In this document: piece after piece, positions 1 to 9,656 of the stretch
Position numbering within the stretch: position 1 is the first letter of the stretch
How the letters are laid out: each line of letters opens with the position of its first letter
Assembly: GCA_002699125.1 (NCBI GenBank)
Contig: PABI01000085.1
Coordinates: forward strand, 19,613-83,612
Length of the DNA stretch: 64,000 bases
Direction: 5' to 3'
Source: Anaerolineaceae bacterium
GTDB taxonomy: Bacteria > Chloroflexota > Anaerolineae > Promineifilales > Promineifilaceae
The notes under the pieces: generated by a model
What the model was told of the DNA's origin: nothing
Databases searched by the model: none
Seen by the model: the letters and a program-made list of their open reading frames with translations, nothing else
Program-made: the position numbers and the translations under genes

Positions 1-719
<719 letters not shown>

Positions 720-738
720 ATTTATTCTCCAGAGACGC

Positions 739-1128
739 TTACTCGCGTTCGCTTAGATATTTCTCGTACGCAGCAGCATCCATTAAATTGTCCAGCTCTT
801 CTGGGGCGCTCATTTTCACTTTAATAAGCCACGCTTCGCCGTAAGGGTCCTGGTTGATGATTTCTGGCGTATCGATGAGGTCTTCGTTTACGGCCGTTAC
901 ATCCCCAGAAACCGCCATCAGCAAATCGGCGGCGGCTTTTACAGATTCCACTACGCCAAACGTTTCGCCCACGCCAAAAAAGTCGCCTTCGTTGGGCAGT
1001 TCCAGGTACACAATGTCAGACAAGGCATCCTGGGCGTGGTCGGTAATGCCGATGATGGCAGTGTCACCCTCAACACGGACCCATTCATCATCGTCGGTAT
1101 ATTTCAAATCTGCCGGTATCTTGCTCAT
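739..1128 (-). CDS. gcvH: Glycine cleavage system H protein
   Basis: A 129-residue lipoyl carrier that shuttles the aminomethyl group between P, T and L proteins. The lipoylation site is Lys64 in [11 protein letters not shown], followed by the usual [12 protein letters not shown] and [17 protein letters not shown] blocks; length is normal. Two ATGs lie close together; the one reading MSKIPADL is preferred because AAGGAG sits six bases before it. The gene is first in the operon and is preceded by a long leader holding a palindromic repeat, an intrinsic terminator and a tandem glycine riboswitch, so expression should rise with glycine. Confidence 0.97.
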   Translation of the reverse strand: MSKIPADLKYTDDDEWVRVEGDTAIIGITDHAQDALSDIVYLELPNEGDFFGVGETFGVVESVKAAADLLMAVSGDVTAVNEDLIDTPEIINQDPYGEAWLIKVKMSAPEELDNLMDAAAYEKYLSERE

Positions 1129-1146
1129 TATCATCTCCTTGATTGT

Positions 1147-1207
1147 GCCACAGAGATCACAGAGGATTTCGAGAGTTTCCGCTTCAATTCTCTGTAATCT
1201 CTGTGGC
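1147..1207. repeat. Inverted repeat of the CACAGAG family
   Basis: Arms GCCACAGAGATCACAGAG and CTCTGTAATCTCTGTGGC enclose about 25 bases. The element lies in the gcvH leader between the riboswitch terminator and the start codon, so it is transcribed. Related elements occur near 28557, 55979 and 62402. Confidence 0.8.
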
Positions 1208-1227
1208 CATTCTTAAATAACACCAAC

Positions 1228-1268
1228 AAAAAAGGACGCATAGCAATTATAAAAATTACTAGCGTCCT
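1228..1268 (-). terminator. Intrinsic terminator of the glycine riboswitch
   Basis: Read on the minus strand, AGGACGC pairs with GCGTCCT, with a further A/T-rich inner stem and one bulged base, followed by six T. The 5' arm overlaps the end of the second aptamer (GACAGAGGACGC), the usual arrangement in which ligand binding prevents terminator formation. Predicted outcome: glycine turns on gcvH-gcvP. Confidence 0.85.
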
Positions 1269-1475
1269 CTGTCTTAGACCTGAGAGATTCGCCGCAAACG
1301 CATTTTGTTTGCAACTTGCCCCGTCGGTGTGGGCGCTCGCTGTCGCTTACGCTCACTTTCCAGATTTACCCAGCAGCCCGGTCCTTTTACCTGAGAGTTT
1401 CACAGCGAACGCTTTTTGTTCGCCATTTGCCCCTTCGGTGACGCTCAAATTATGTGCGCTCTCTCCCGAACGGCC
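1261..1475 (-). promoter_or_regulatory. Tandem glycine riboswitch
   Basis: On the minus strand two aptamers follow each other. The first has GGGAGAGAGCGC, CACCGAAGGGGCAAAT, AACTCTCAGGT and AAAAGGACCGGG; the second has ACACCGACGGGGCAAG, AATCTCTCAGGT and AAGACAGAGGACGC. These match the glycine aptamer consensus (GGAGAG, CCGAAGGGGCAA, CUCUCAGG, AAAGGACAG). It lies upstream of gcvH, the classic target of this class, and ends in an intrinsic terminator. An ACGGCCGT octamer touches its 5' end. Confidence 0.96.
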
Positions 1476-1566
1476 GTTTGCCATATTCAATTGTTCAATA
1501 AACGGTGCTCAAGCAACATTGTAAAGTTTGCCGACACAATGTGCAAGTAACAAACCTTACCAAAAA

Positions 1567-2817
1567 TTAGACCCAACCGCGCAGCCGCACTGCTTCTGCC
1601 ACCCGATTGACAGCGACCAAATAGGCGGCCACCCGAGTATCCACATGTTTGCTGTCTGACATGTGGTTAACGGCATGGAACGCAGTGGTAATTTTCTTAT
1701 CCAGCCGCTCATGTACCATCGACTCATCCCAATAATATTGGTAGCCATTCTGCACCATCTCAAAATATGAAACGATAACACCGCCGGCATTACACAAGAA
1801 GTCTGGAATGATGTAAATACCTTTGTCGTTGAGAATGTTGTCGGCGTCTGGTGTGGTGGGGCCGTTGGCCAGTTCCGCCACAACTTTGGCCTTTACATTA
1901 TTGGCATTTTGGGCAGTGAGCTGGTTTTCGATAGCAGCCGGAATGAGGATGTCTACCTCAAGCTCCAGCAGTTCCTCATTGGTAAGGCTTTCTGTGCCGG
2001 GGCAGTCGACCACTTTGCCGGTTTGCCGCACGTGTTCCACCACCACATCACAATCCAAACCATTGGCGTTATAGATGCCGCCAAACTCATCGCTGACGGC
2101 CACGACCTTTAGGCCAAACTGCTTCTGGCCTAAAATATGCGCAAAGGAGCCAACGTTGCCAAATCCCTGAATAGCCGTTGTGGCACCGTTCAGGTCCAGC
2201 CCGCGCAGCTTGGCGGCTTCGCGAATGGTGAACAGGCCGCCCATGGCCGTGGCCGGCGTGCGGCCGGCCGAACCGCCCAGCTCCAGCGGCTTGCCGGTAA
2301 TCACACCCGGCTCACGCTTACCATTAATCGTTTCGTACTCATCCAGCATCCAGGCCATGATGCGGGGATTGGTGTTCACATCGGGGGCGGGCACGTCCTG
2401 GGTGAGGCCTACGTAGCGGGCGATGTTGCGCATGTAGCCGCGGCTGAGGCGCTCCAGTTCATTCTGGGACATCTCACGCGGGTTGCAGATAACGCCACCT
2501 TTGCCGCCACCGAGGGGAATGTCGGATACGGCCGTCTTCCAGGTCATCCACGCCGCCAAAGCACGCACCGTGTCTATGGTTTCGTCCGGGTGGAAGCGAA
2601 TGCCGCCCTTAGCCGGACCACGAGCATCATTGTACTGCACCCGAAATCCCTGAAAGGTTCGGGTTGTGCCATCATCCATTCGCACCGGAATGGTGAAGTG
2701 GAATTCACGCATTGGCTCACGCAAAAAAGCGTGCATGTCGGGATCAAGTTGCAGCACCTGGGCTGCTTCATCTAATTGAGCTTGTGCAATTGCAAAAGGG
2801 TTCAAATTTTCTTTCAT
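1567..2817 (-). CDS. gdhA: Glu/Leu/Phe/Val dehydrogenase, probably glutamate dehydrogenase
   Basis: A 416-residue hexameric-type amino acid dehydrogenase that reversibly deaminates glutamate to 2-oxoglutarate with NAD(P)H. Landmarks: substrate loop GPAKGGIRFHP (Lys70), Lys94, PLGGGKGGVICNP with the likely catalytic Lys106, DVPAPDVNTN, TGKPLELGGSAGR, and the Rossmann motif GFGNVG at 218-223. Length matches archaeal and thermophile-type enzymes. Standing next to the glycine cleavage genes suggests linked nitrogen and one-carbon metabolism, but it has its own start and lies upstream of the riboswitch, so it is not under that switch. Cofactor preference cannot be read from sequence alone. Confidence 0.95.
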   Translation of the reverse strand: MKENLNPFAIAQAQLDEAAQVLQLDPDMHAFLREPMREFHFTIPVRMDDGTTRTFQGFRVQYNDARGPAKGGIRFHPDETIDTVRALAAWMTWKTAVSDIPLGGGKGGVICNPREMSQNELERLSRGYMRNIARYVGLTQDVPAPDVNTNPRIMAWMLDEYETINGKREPGVITGKPLELGGSAGRTPATAMGGLFTIREAAKLRGLDLNGATTAIQGFGNVGSFAHILGQKQFGLKVVAVSDEFGGIYNANGLDCDVVVEHVRQTGKVVDCPGTESLTNEELLELEVDILIPAAIENQLTAQNANNVKAKVVAELANGPTTPDADNILNDKGIYIIPDFLCNAGGVIVSYFEMVQNGYQYYWDESMVHERLDKKITTAFHAVNHMSDSKHVDTRVAAYLVAVNRVAEAVRLRGWV

Positions 2818-3210
2818 TGTAAAGCATACTCCATTGGTAAAGTGGGTTTAGGGACTCTGCCAGCATGGCATACGTTGAGCGTTTGAACTGTCTTGGAAAA
2901 ATTCAGGAGATCGCAGAAAAGGGTACAGCGCGCTCTTCTGCTGAAGAATATGTGCAAGTGGCTGCGTTGTTCCATATTAACGGCCATTGGCTGGCAAGTT
3001 TGTTGAATTGTACAAGATTGATCTATTCAGGTAAACACGTTTTTAGTTGAGGCAGGCCAGATCATGACTTTTAGCTCAGAAACCTGTTATTTTCATTTTA
3101 CTTTTAGCCAGGGAGCCCAATTTGGCAATAAGCCAACTTTAACTGCTAAACTCTCTACCCAATCGGGAATGGCTCTGGTAAACTAACGGCTTAAATTTTG
3201 TGACTGATTC
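2818..3210. other. Intergenic region between gdhA and the DUF92 gene
   Basis: About 390 bases separating divergent genes. It must hold both promoters, but no clear promoter pair, hairpin or repeat was recognised. A 61-codon open frame inside it has no ribosome site or recognisable motif and was not accepted. Confidence 0.6.
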
Positions 3211-4008
3211 ATGATCAACCAAATTGTTCTTGCATTTCTCCTCAGCGGCTTGGTGGCCGCCCTGGCTTATTGGCGCGGTTCATTGGCTGCTTCAGGAGCG
3301 GCGGGTGCTTTATTGATTGGCACCATTATTTTTGGGTTTGGCGGCTGGATTTGGGGCGTTTTATTAGCCATCTTCTTTGTTAGCTCCAGTCTTTTGTCTC
3401 ATTACAAAGAGCGCGAAAAACAAGCGGTGGCGGAAAAGTTTGATAAAGGCCACCGGCGAGATTTTGGCCAGGTTTTAGCCAACGGTGGGGCCGGAGCCAT
3501 TGTGGCTTTGCTGCACGGCTTTTTCCCTTTGCCGCTCTGGTTGCCGCTATTTTTAGGTACAATGGCCACGGTAACGGCCGATACCTGGGCCACAGAATTG
3601 GGCACGCTTAGCCAGCGTCCGCCGCGGCTGATTACCACGGGGCGCGTCGTGCCGGTGGGCACGTCTGGGGGCATTTCGCCGTTTGGCACGGCCGTTTCCT
3701 TCATTGGCGGTTTGCTCATTGGGCTGGCCGCCGGGCTGATGAGCCAAAGCAACATTGTGGTTCTCACCATCACCGGTGGCATCGGCGGGCTGGCTGGTTC
3801 CTTAGCCGACAGCTTTTTGGGGGCCACTGTGCAGCAAATTTTTTATTGTGACGTTTGTCAAAAAGAGACAGAGAAAAGCTTTCACTGTGGCCAGCCAACG
3901 CGCCCTCTGCGGGGCTGGGGCTGGATGAACAATGACATGGTGAATTTCTTGTCTTCTGCTTTTGGGGGTGGAACGGCCGTATTGGTATATTCCTTACTGG
4001 TAGCGTAA
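3211..4008 (+). CDS. DUF92 family integral membrane protein
   Basis: A 265-residue hydrophobic protein with about six membrane segments. The DUF92 signature is visible: RRDFGQVLANGGAGA, then GTMATVTADTWATELG and VPVGTSGGISPFGT, with a late loop containing Cys residues (CDVCQK and HCGQPTRPLRGWGWMNND). DUF92 includes plant VTE6, a phytyl-phosphate kinase, and TMEM19; by family the role may be prenyl-alcohol phosphate phosphorylation, but this is extrapolation. It stands alone, followed by a WD40 gene 60 bases downstream on the same strand. Confidence 0.85.
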   Translation: MINQIVLAFLLSGLVAALAYWRGSLAASGAAGALLIGTIIFGFGGWIWGVLLAIFFVSSSLLSHYKEREKQAVAEKFDKGHRRDFGQVLANGGAGAIVALLHGFFPLPLWLPLFLGTMATVTADTWATELGTLSQRPPRLITTGRVVPVGTSGGISPFGTAVSFIGGLLIGLAAGLMSQSNIVVLTITGGIGGLAGSLADSFLGATVQQIFYCDVCQKETEKSFHCGQPTRPLRGWGWMNNDMVNFLSSAFGGGTAVLVYSLLVA

Positions 4009-4068
4009 TAGCAATAATTGTTCATCGTGGGACTGCTTATGGCACGCACATCGTACACAGGAGTTGCA

Positions 4069-4998
4069 ATGAAATCGCAGGCACGCCCTGCCGGGTTTAC
4101 GCTCCGGCATACGCTTAAAGCAAATAATCGCGCTATTACTCGCCTGGCCTGGGCACCAAACGGCATCCTGCTGGCCTCGGCTTCTTACGATCAATCCGTG
4201 CGCATTTGGGACACAGAAGCCGGTCTCGAACTGCGCGAACTTTACGGTTACAGCGGTTCGGTGTTCACGGTGGTCATCACGGCAGACGGCCGTTTTGCCC
4301 TCTCCGCTTCCAAAAATGCCCTTAAAGTTTGGGATATGACCGGGGAGACGCGCTCGCGCACGCTGCGCGGCCACGCCGATTACATTTACGCAGTGGCCGC
4401 CACGCCAGACAGCCATTACGCATTCTCCGGTGCCTATGATGAAACCATCCGCCTCTGGAACCTGGAAACTGACACCGAAGAAAGAGTGCTTACCGGCCAC
4501 AAGGGCCGCATCGGCTGTTTAGCCGTTACACCGGATGGGAAAACGATAATCTCCGGAGCCGCCGACGGCCGTGTAAAGTTGTGGGACCTGGCCAGCGGGC
4601 AGGCAAAACAAACGCTCAGCCAGCATCATGGTGAAGTATTAGACCTGGCCCTCTCGCCCGACGGGCAGCTTCTGGCCTCGGCTTCACACGACAGTGATGT
4701 GCATCTATGGCAGGTAGAAAGCGGCACGCTTGTTACCAGCTTAACCATTCACAAGAAACCGGTTACGGCCGTATCCTTTTCTGCCGATGGGCAGCTGCTT
4801 GCCACCAAATCCGCCGACAGCACCGTGCGTTTTTGGCGCACCGATACCTGGGAAATTGTGGCCAACCTTGAGGAATCCCACTCTAAATTTGCCTTTTCCG
4901 GTTTAGCTTTTCACCCAACGCAACCAACCATTGCCACCCTGGGTGAAAAGGACAAAGCGATTCGCGTGTGGGACTTGGATTTGTCGCAATGGTTCTAA
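4069..4998 (+). CDS. WD40-repeat beta-propeller protein
   Basis: 309 residues made almost wholly of WD40 repeats, about seven blades, enough for one closed propeller. Each blade ends in a form of S-D-x-x-[VI]-[RK]-[LI]-W: SYDQSVRIWD, KNALKVWD, AYDETIRLWN, AADGRVKLWD, ASHDSDVHLW, SADSTVRFW, EKDKAIRVWD. There is no signal peptide or extra domain, so a cytosolic scaffold role is likely, partner unknown. A longer frame begins 51 bases upstream, but the internal ATG is preferred because AGGAG precedes it by five bases. Confidence 0.9.
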   Translation: MKSQARPAGFTLRHTLKANNRAITRLAWAPNGILLASASYDQSVRIWDTEAGLELRELYGYSGSVFTVVITADGRFALSASKNALKVWDMTGETRSRTLRGHADYIYAVAATPDSHYAFSGAYDETIRLWNLETDTEERVLTGHKGRIGCLAVTPDGKTIISGAADGRVKLWDLASGQAKQTLSQHHGEVLDLALSPDGQLLASASHDSDVHLWQVESGTLVTSLTIHKKPVTAVSFSADGQLLATKSADSTVRFWRTDTWEIVANLEESHSKFAFSGLAFHPTQPTIATLGEKDKAIRVWDLDLSQWF

Positions 4999-5112
4999 TT
5001 AACCACCTTTTTGCCAAACTTTCTTCTTACGAACCTTAGAAAAAATGTTAACATATAACAGGTTGGCTGAACCCTAAAGTTTGGGCTGTTTGGGCAGCCC
5101 AAAGGTTTAAGG

Positions 5113-6735
5113 ATGTATCAAGGAATCGAGCGCACAGCTATCGCGCAAAACAGAAGAGTCGTTGCCCACGTCACCCTGGACACAAAACTCAATATTTTAA
5201 GCTGCCCGCCAGAACTGCATCGCTGGTCTGGCTTTGCGCCGGGCACATTGATTAAACTGCGCCTGTTTGATTTGTTTCCGCAGCTTGAATCCAGCCAGGA
5301 CCTCATTTTTGAAAGCGTAAAAAATGCGGGCAATGCTTTTGTTTACCGTTACGCTCGTTTTCTGCAGGATGGCGCCTCCAAAACGCTGTTCGACCTGCAA
5401 ATTGAAGCCTTTCCCGATGTACCAGGCAAGCTGCTTCTAACCATTACGCCCCAAACCAGGCTAACGGCGGCAACGATTGGCGAGCAGGATTTAGCCAAAC
5501 TGGCGCGACACAACCAGGAACTGCTGCTGCTCAATCGGGCCAGCAGAATCCTTACCGCCACGCTAAATACAGCCGAGGTTTTGGAACGGCTCTTACAGGT
5601 GACGGTGCAAATCGTCAATGCCGCCGGCAGCTCCGTTTGGCTGTGGGCTGATGAAGACGAGAAGCATCTGGTTTGTCGCGCTGCGTTTCATCCCGGCAAG
5701 GATGAGCGGCTCATCGGGCTACAAGTGGCGTCGGGCAAAGGCATTGTGGGCTGGGTCGCCAAGTCGAATAAAGGCACCATTGTGTCTGATCCAGCCAATG
5801 ACGGCCGTTTCTATCCCCATATCGACAAAAGCAGCGGCTTCCTCACAACCTCACTCCTGGCGGTGCCCATCCACATCCGCAGCCACACGCTGGGTGTTTT
5901 GGAAGTAGTGAACAAGCGAGACGGCCGTTTCACCCAAAAAGATCTGGCCTATGCCGAGATGCTCGCCGCCTCTGCTGCCATCGCCATCGACAACGCCCAT
6001 CTCATAGAAACACTACAGCAAAAAATGGATGATTTAACCATCCACAACGCCGAGCTGGAAGCGTTTGACCACACGGTTGCCCACGATTTGCAAAACCCTT
6101 TGGCCCTGGTCGTAGGCTTTGCCGATCTGCTGAAAACGCAGGGGAATGAGATCACAGAAGAGGAACGCGCCCGTTCCCTTGAGCTGCTGGTGCAAAATGC
6201 CCGCCGCATGAGCAATATCATCCAGGAGCTGCTCATGCTCTCCAGCGTGCGCAAGCGCGACGTTGAAACCCATCCGCTGGACATGGCTGTGCTCGTACAA
6301 AATGCGCTGGACCGTTTACGCTTCCTCGTTCAGGAGTACAAAGCGCAAATCATTTTGCCAGATCAGTGGGCGGTGGCGGCTGGTTACGGCCCCTGGATTG
6401 AAGAGGTGTGGGAAAATTTAATCAGCAATGCGTTGAAATACGGGGGAAATCCGCCGCAGATTGAACTGGGCAGTACGGTGTTGGCTGACGGCCGTATCCA
6501 ATTTTGGATTCGCGACAATGGCCAGGGCATCTCGCCAGATAAACAGCAGATGCTCTTTACGCCCTTCACCCAGCTTAACGAGGTGCGGGTCACCGGTCAT
6601 GGTCTGGGGCTTTCCATTGTGTGCCGCATTATGGAAAAGCTGGGTGGTGACGTTGATGTAAAAAGCCAGGTGGGCGCAGGCAGTACGTTTTGCTTTACGC
6701 TGCCTGCCTACAAGCTTGAATGTGATGAAAGCTAA
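5113..6735 (+). CDS. PAS/GAF sensor histidine kinase
   Basis: 540 residues. Residues 1-115 resemble a PAS-like fold; about 140-300 is a GAF domain (LNRASRILTATLNTAEVLERL onward, ending GVLEVVNKRDGRFTQKD); then a short coiled linker. The phosphoacceptor is His324 in DHTVAHDLQNPL, followed by a HATPase with N box ENLISNALKYG, G1 DNGQGI and G2 GHGLGLSI. There are no membrane segments, so it is a soluble sensor of an unknown ligand. No response regulator is adjacent. It resembles light or redox-responsive GAF kinases in layout but lacks an obvious chromophore Cys. Confidence 0.93.
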   Translation: MYQGIERTAIAQNRRVVAHVTLDTKLNILSCPPELHRWSGFAPGTLIKLRLFDLFPQLESSQDLIFESVKNAGNAFVYRYARFLQDGASKTLFDLQIEAFPDVPGKLLLTITPQTRLTAATIGEQDLAKLARHNQELLLLNRASRILTATLNTAEVLERLLQVTVQIVNAAGSSVWLWADEDEKHLVCRAAFHPGKDERLIGLQVASGKGIVGWVAKSNKGTIVSDPANDGRFYPHIDKSSGFLTTSLLAVPIHIRSHTLGVLEVVNKRDGRFTQKDLAYAEMLAASAAIAIDNAHLIETLQQKMDDLTIHNAELEAFDHTVAHDLQNPLALVVGFADLLKTQGNEITEEERARSLELLVQNARRMSNIIQELLMLSSVRKRDVETHPLDMAVLVQNALDRLRFLVQEYKAQIILPDQWAVAAGYGPWIEEVWENLISNALKYGGNPPQIELGSTVLADGRIQFWIRDNGQGISPDKQQMLFTPFTQLNEVRVTGHGLGLSIVCRIMEKLGGDVDVKSQVGAGSTFCFTLPAYKLECDES

Positions 6736-6810
6736 CCGCTGCTTTGCACTGGCAGTGCCACTTCTGCCGCGCTATTATTCCTCATCTTTAAAAACCAATC
6801 ACTTCACTAA

Positions 6811-6867
6811 AAACCGCAGATTACACAGATGTGGCAGCCGGCAAAGCCACTCTGCAAAGTCTGCGAA
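6811..6867. repeat. Degenerate CCGCAGATTACACAGA inverted repeat
   Basis: CCGCAGATTACACAGA and the imperfect complement TCTGCAAAGTCTGCG flank a short centre, between the histidine kinase and the S9 peptidase. It resembles the element near 52480 (ATCTGCGTAATCTGCGG). Confidence 0.6.
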
Positions 6868-6886
6868 CATTTTCTAGGAGTTAACC

Positions 6887-8905
6887 ATGTCCAAGACAGA
6901 AAAACGGCCGATCACCGCCGAAGATTTATATCAGATCGAACTCGTCTCCGATCCGCAGCTTTCGCCAGATGGGGCCCACATTATTTTTGGTGTCACCCGT
7001 GTGGATCGCAAAACAGAAAAGAAGTTTACCAATTTGTGGCTGGTTCCCAGTGATGGCAGCAGCCCGCCACGCCAGTTCACCTACGGCGATCAGTCCGACA
7101 CCCAGCCGCGCTGGTCGCCAGACGGCCGTTCCATCGCCTTCCTCTCCAACCGCAAAGATGAAAAACAGTCCCAAATCTACATCATTCCCCTCAACGGTGG
7201 TGAAGCCCGCCCGGTAACCGAGATGGAAGGCAGCTTTGCCAACTTTACCTGGTCGCCAGACGGCCGTACTTTTGCCACCCAGTTCCGCCAAAAAGATGAG
7301 GCAGCCATCGAGCGAGAAAAAGATGAGCAAAAGAAGAAGCTGGGCGTGGTCAGCCGCCATTTCACCACGCTGAATTACAAAGCGGACGGTAGCGGCTACC
7401 TGCCCGAAGAAAAATGGCACATCTGGACCATCGACGCCGCCAGCGGCGAAGCCACCCAGCTCACCGAGGGCGACAAGTTTGATGAAGTTCAGCCGCAGTG
7501 GACACCAGACGGCCGTTCCCTCATCTTCATCTCCAACCGCGACCCCCAGCCAGACATCAACTGGGACCAGACTGAACTGTACCGTGTCCCGGCTGAGGGG
7601 GGTGAGATGGCGTTGATTCCGTCGCAGGAAGGACGCAAATACAATCACAGCATCTCGCCCGATGGGGCATGGATTGCCTACATGGGCCGCAAGCAAAAAG
7701 GGCATTGGTACCAAAACGATTGCATCTACCTGGTGCCTGCCGGCGGCGGCGAAGCCCGTAACCTCACAGATGAGTTTGATTTGCACCTCTCCACCGCCAC
7801 CCTGACAGACGTGGGCAGCGGCACGCCGCAGCCACCGCCAACCTGGTCGAAGGACGGCCGTACCCTCTACATCCTGGCCACCGAAAAAGCCGACCAGCCT
7901 ATGCTCGCCTTCAACACCGATCCGGATGCACCAGGCTACAAGCGCATCATCGACGACGACGGGTTGGTCGCCAGTTTTTCCCTGGATGACGCCCAGCAAA
8001 CCATCGCCTACCTCTGGGGCGATTTCAGCGGTCCGGCCCAGGTACGTGTGTGCCAGATGGACAGCGGCGACACAAAAACGCTCACCAAGTTCAACAACGA
8101 TTGGCTGGCCGAAATCGAAACGGGCAAGATTGAAGAAGTATGGTTCAAAAGCAAAGATGGTACTGACCTGCACGGCTGGATCATGACCCCGCCTGGCTTT
8201 GATCCAAACAAGAAATATCCCTCCATTTTAGAAATTCATGGCGGACCGCAAACGCAATACGGCCGTGCCTACTTCCACGAAATTAATTTACTGGCCGCCC
8301 AGGGTTACGTCGTTTACTGGAGCAACCCGCGCGGCAGCCAGGGGTACGGCGAAGATTTTGCCGGCGCGATCTACAACTGCTGGGGCACCGTCGATTACGA
8401 TGACGTGATGGCCTGGGCCGACTACGTAGAAAAGCTGCCCTACATCGACACGGAGCGCATGGGCGTGACCGGCGGCAGCTACGGCGGCTACATGACGTCG
8501 CTTATCATTGGCAAGACGGATCGCTTTAAAGCGGCCGTTGCCCAGCGCGTCGTCAGCAACTTCATCAGCTTCTACGGCTCCAGCGACATGAACATTGGCG
8601 CCGAATATTTGTTTGGTGCCGAGCAGCCGCCTTGGGATGATCTGGAAAACTACTGGAAACAATCCCCCATGGCCTACATTGGCAACGCCAAAACGCCCAC
8701 CATGCTCATCCACAGCGAGCGCGACTTCCGCTGCGACAAGGAGCAGGGCGAACAGGTCTTCGTTGCCCTCAAAAAGCTGGGTGTAGACACAGAAATGATC
8801 CTCTTCCCCGAGGAATCACACGGCCTCTCCCGCGCCGGCCGCACCGACCGGCGCATCGAACGGCTCAGCCACATGATCCGCTGGTTTGAAACTTACCTTA
8901 AATAA
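6887..8905 (+). CDS. S9 family serine peptidase (prolyl oligopeptidase type)
   Basis: 672 residues. The N-terminal two thirds is a TolB-like propeller with repeated SPDGR or TPDGR turns; the C-terminal part is an alpha/beta hydrolase domain. The likely triad is Ser531 in GGSYGGYM, Asp613 in HSERDFRCD and His645 in EESHGLSR. The closest families are acylaminoacyl peptidases and bacterial dipeptidyl peptidases, which trim short peptides. No signal peptide is seen, so the enzyme is probably cytosolic. The start is supported by AGGAG eight bases upstream. The repeated DGR turns often coincide with ACGGCCGT octamers. Confidence 0.95.
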   Translation: MSKTEKRPITAEDLYQIELVSDPQLSPDGAHIIFGVTRVDRKTEKKFTNLWLVPSDGSSPPRQFTYGDQSDTQPRWSPDGRSIAFLSNRKDEKQSQIYIIPLNGGEARPVTEMEGSFANFTWSPDGRTFATQFRQKDEAAIEREKDEQKKKLGVVSRHFTTLNYKADGSGYLPEEKWHIWTIDAASGEATQLTEGDKFDEVQPQWTPDGRSLIFISNRDPQPDINWDQTELYRVPAEGGEMALIPSQEGRKYNHSISPDGAWIAYMGRKQKGHWYQNDCIYLVPAGGGEARNLTDEFDLHLSTATLTDVGSGTPQPPPTWSKDGRTLYILATEKADQPMLAFNTDPDAPGYKRIIDDDGLVASFSLDDAQQTIAYLWGDFSGPAQVRVCQMDSGDTKTLTKFNNDWLAEIETGKIEEVWFKSKDGTDLHGWIMTPPGFDPNKKYPSILEIHGGPQTQYGRAYFHEINLLAAQGYVVYWSNPRGSQGYGEDFAGAIYNCWGTVDYDDVMAWADYVEKLPYIDTERMGVTGGSYGGYMTSLIIGKTDRFKAAVAQRVVSNFISFYGSSDMNIGAEYLFGAEQPPWDDLENYWKQSPMAYIGNAKTPTMLIHSERDFRCDKEQGEQVFVALKKLGVDTEMILFPEESHGLSRAGRTDRRIERLSHMIRWFETYLK

Positions 8906-8984
8906 GGAACCGGTAACGAACATCCAACAATATGTTATACTTTTGTTCTAACGAAATTCCGCGGTGCACAATCTGGAGGTAGAC

Positions 8985-9236
8985 ATGCTAACTGCAATTC
9001 AAGGCATCTATCGCGACGGAAAAATTCAACTCAAAGAAATTCCCAGCAATGTGGCGAATGACACGCCGGTCATTGTCACGTTCCTTGCGTCTGGCAATAT
9101 CGATCTGGTGGCACGTGGCATTGATGAAGCGCAAGCAGCAGACCTGCGTGCCCGTCTGGCAACCTTTGCTGAAGAATGGGACAGTCCAGAAATGGACATC
9201 TACGACAATTATGACGCAGCAAAACCAAAAATATAA
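8985..9236 (+). CDS. Antitoxin of a MazEF-like module
   Basis: 83 residues beginning MLTAIQGIYRDGKIQL, a form typical of small antitoxins (PGIYRDGKIxL followed by PVIVTFL), and ending in an acidic tail (EEWDSPEMDIYDNYD) suited to binding a basic toxin. The start chosen follows CTGGAGGTAGAC; an upstream in-frame ATG lacks a ribosome site. It overlaps the downstream toxin by 26 bases. In such modules the antitoxin usually represses its own promoter. Confidence 0.8.
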   Translation: MLTAIQGIYRDGKIQLKEIPSNVANDTPVIVTFLASGNIDLVARGIDEAQAADLRARLATFAEEWDSPEMDIYDNYDAAKPKI

Positions 9237-9570
9237 ACGGGGTGACATTGTCCTTGTTCTATTCCCACATTCTGATTTGAAAACTGCCAAAGTTCGTCCT
9301 GCTCTAGTTGTGCAAGCGGATAATCTACAAACGGGCTTGCCACAACTGATCGTTGCCATGATTACCAGCCGGATGTTTCGCGCAAATCATCCTTGCCGCG
9401 TAACCATTCAGCTTTCATCCTCTGAAGGACAGCAAACAGGACTTCTTACAGATTCCGTTGTCATGACTGATAATCTGGCAACTGTGGCTGAACTGGAAGT
9501 TGACCGCATGATTGGTTCACTTCCTATGGAAAAAACCAATATAGCCTTGCGACACACTTTAGGATTGTAA
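9211..9570 (+). CDS. PemK/MazF family toxin (endoribonuclease)
   Basis: 119 residues with the MazF/PemK barrel signature: YKRGDIVLVLFPHSD near the start, then KVRPALVVQADN and ITSRM; the Thr-Asp-Ser region LLTDSVVMTDNLATV completes the fold. Family members cut mRNA at short sequences when freed from antitoxin. The ATG is inside the antitoxin gene, giving translational coupling. A much longer in-frame extension upstream is a shadow of the antitoxin gene. It follows the S9 peptidase and precedes prfA, so it is a small island among housekeeping genes. Confidence 0.87.
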   Translation: MTQQNQKYKRGDIVLVLFPHSDLKTAKVRPALVVQADNLQTGLPQLIVAMITSRMFRANHPCRVTIQLSSSEGQQTGLLTDSVVMTDNLATVAELEVDRMIGSLPMEKTNIALRHTLGL

Positions 9571-9602
9571 AAATTACTCATAAAAGGATTAAGGCGGGTG
9601 AT

Positions 9603-9651
9603 TGGAGACCATTCAATCTCCAGTCTCTAGTCTCTAATCTCTAATCTCCAA
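9603..9651. repeat. TCTCTAATCTC direct-repeat tract
   Basis: Short reiterations of TCTCTAATCTC and AGTCTCTAG, with GATTGGAGACC at the left forming an imperfect inverted repeat with AATCTCC. It lies directly before prfA, which has no clear ribosome site, so this tract forms the prfA leader. Confidence 0.6.
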
Positions 9652-9656
9652 AAAAT

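Noticed and set aside
2865..3050. 61-codon open frame between gdhA and the DUF92 gene
   Set aside because: No ribosome site, no motif, and random-looking composition.
6926..8173. Long antisense open frame opposite the S9 peptidase gene
   Set aside because: It mirrors a clear catalytic gene, has no ribosome site or family motif, and its length follows from the GC-rich codon use of the real gene.
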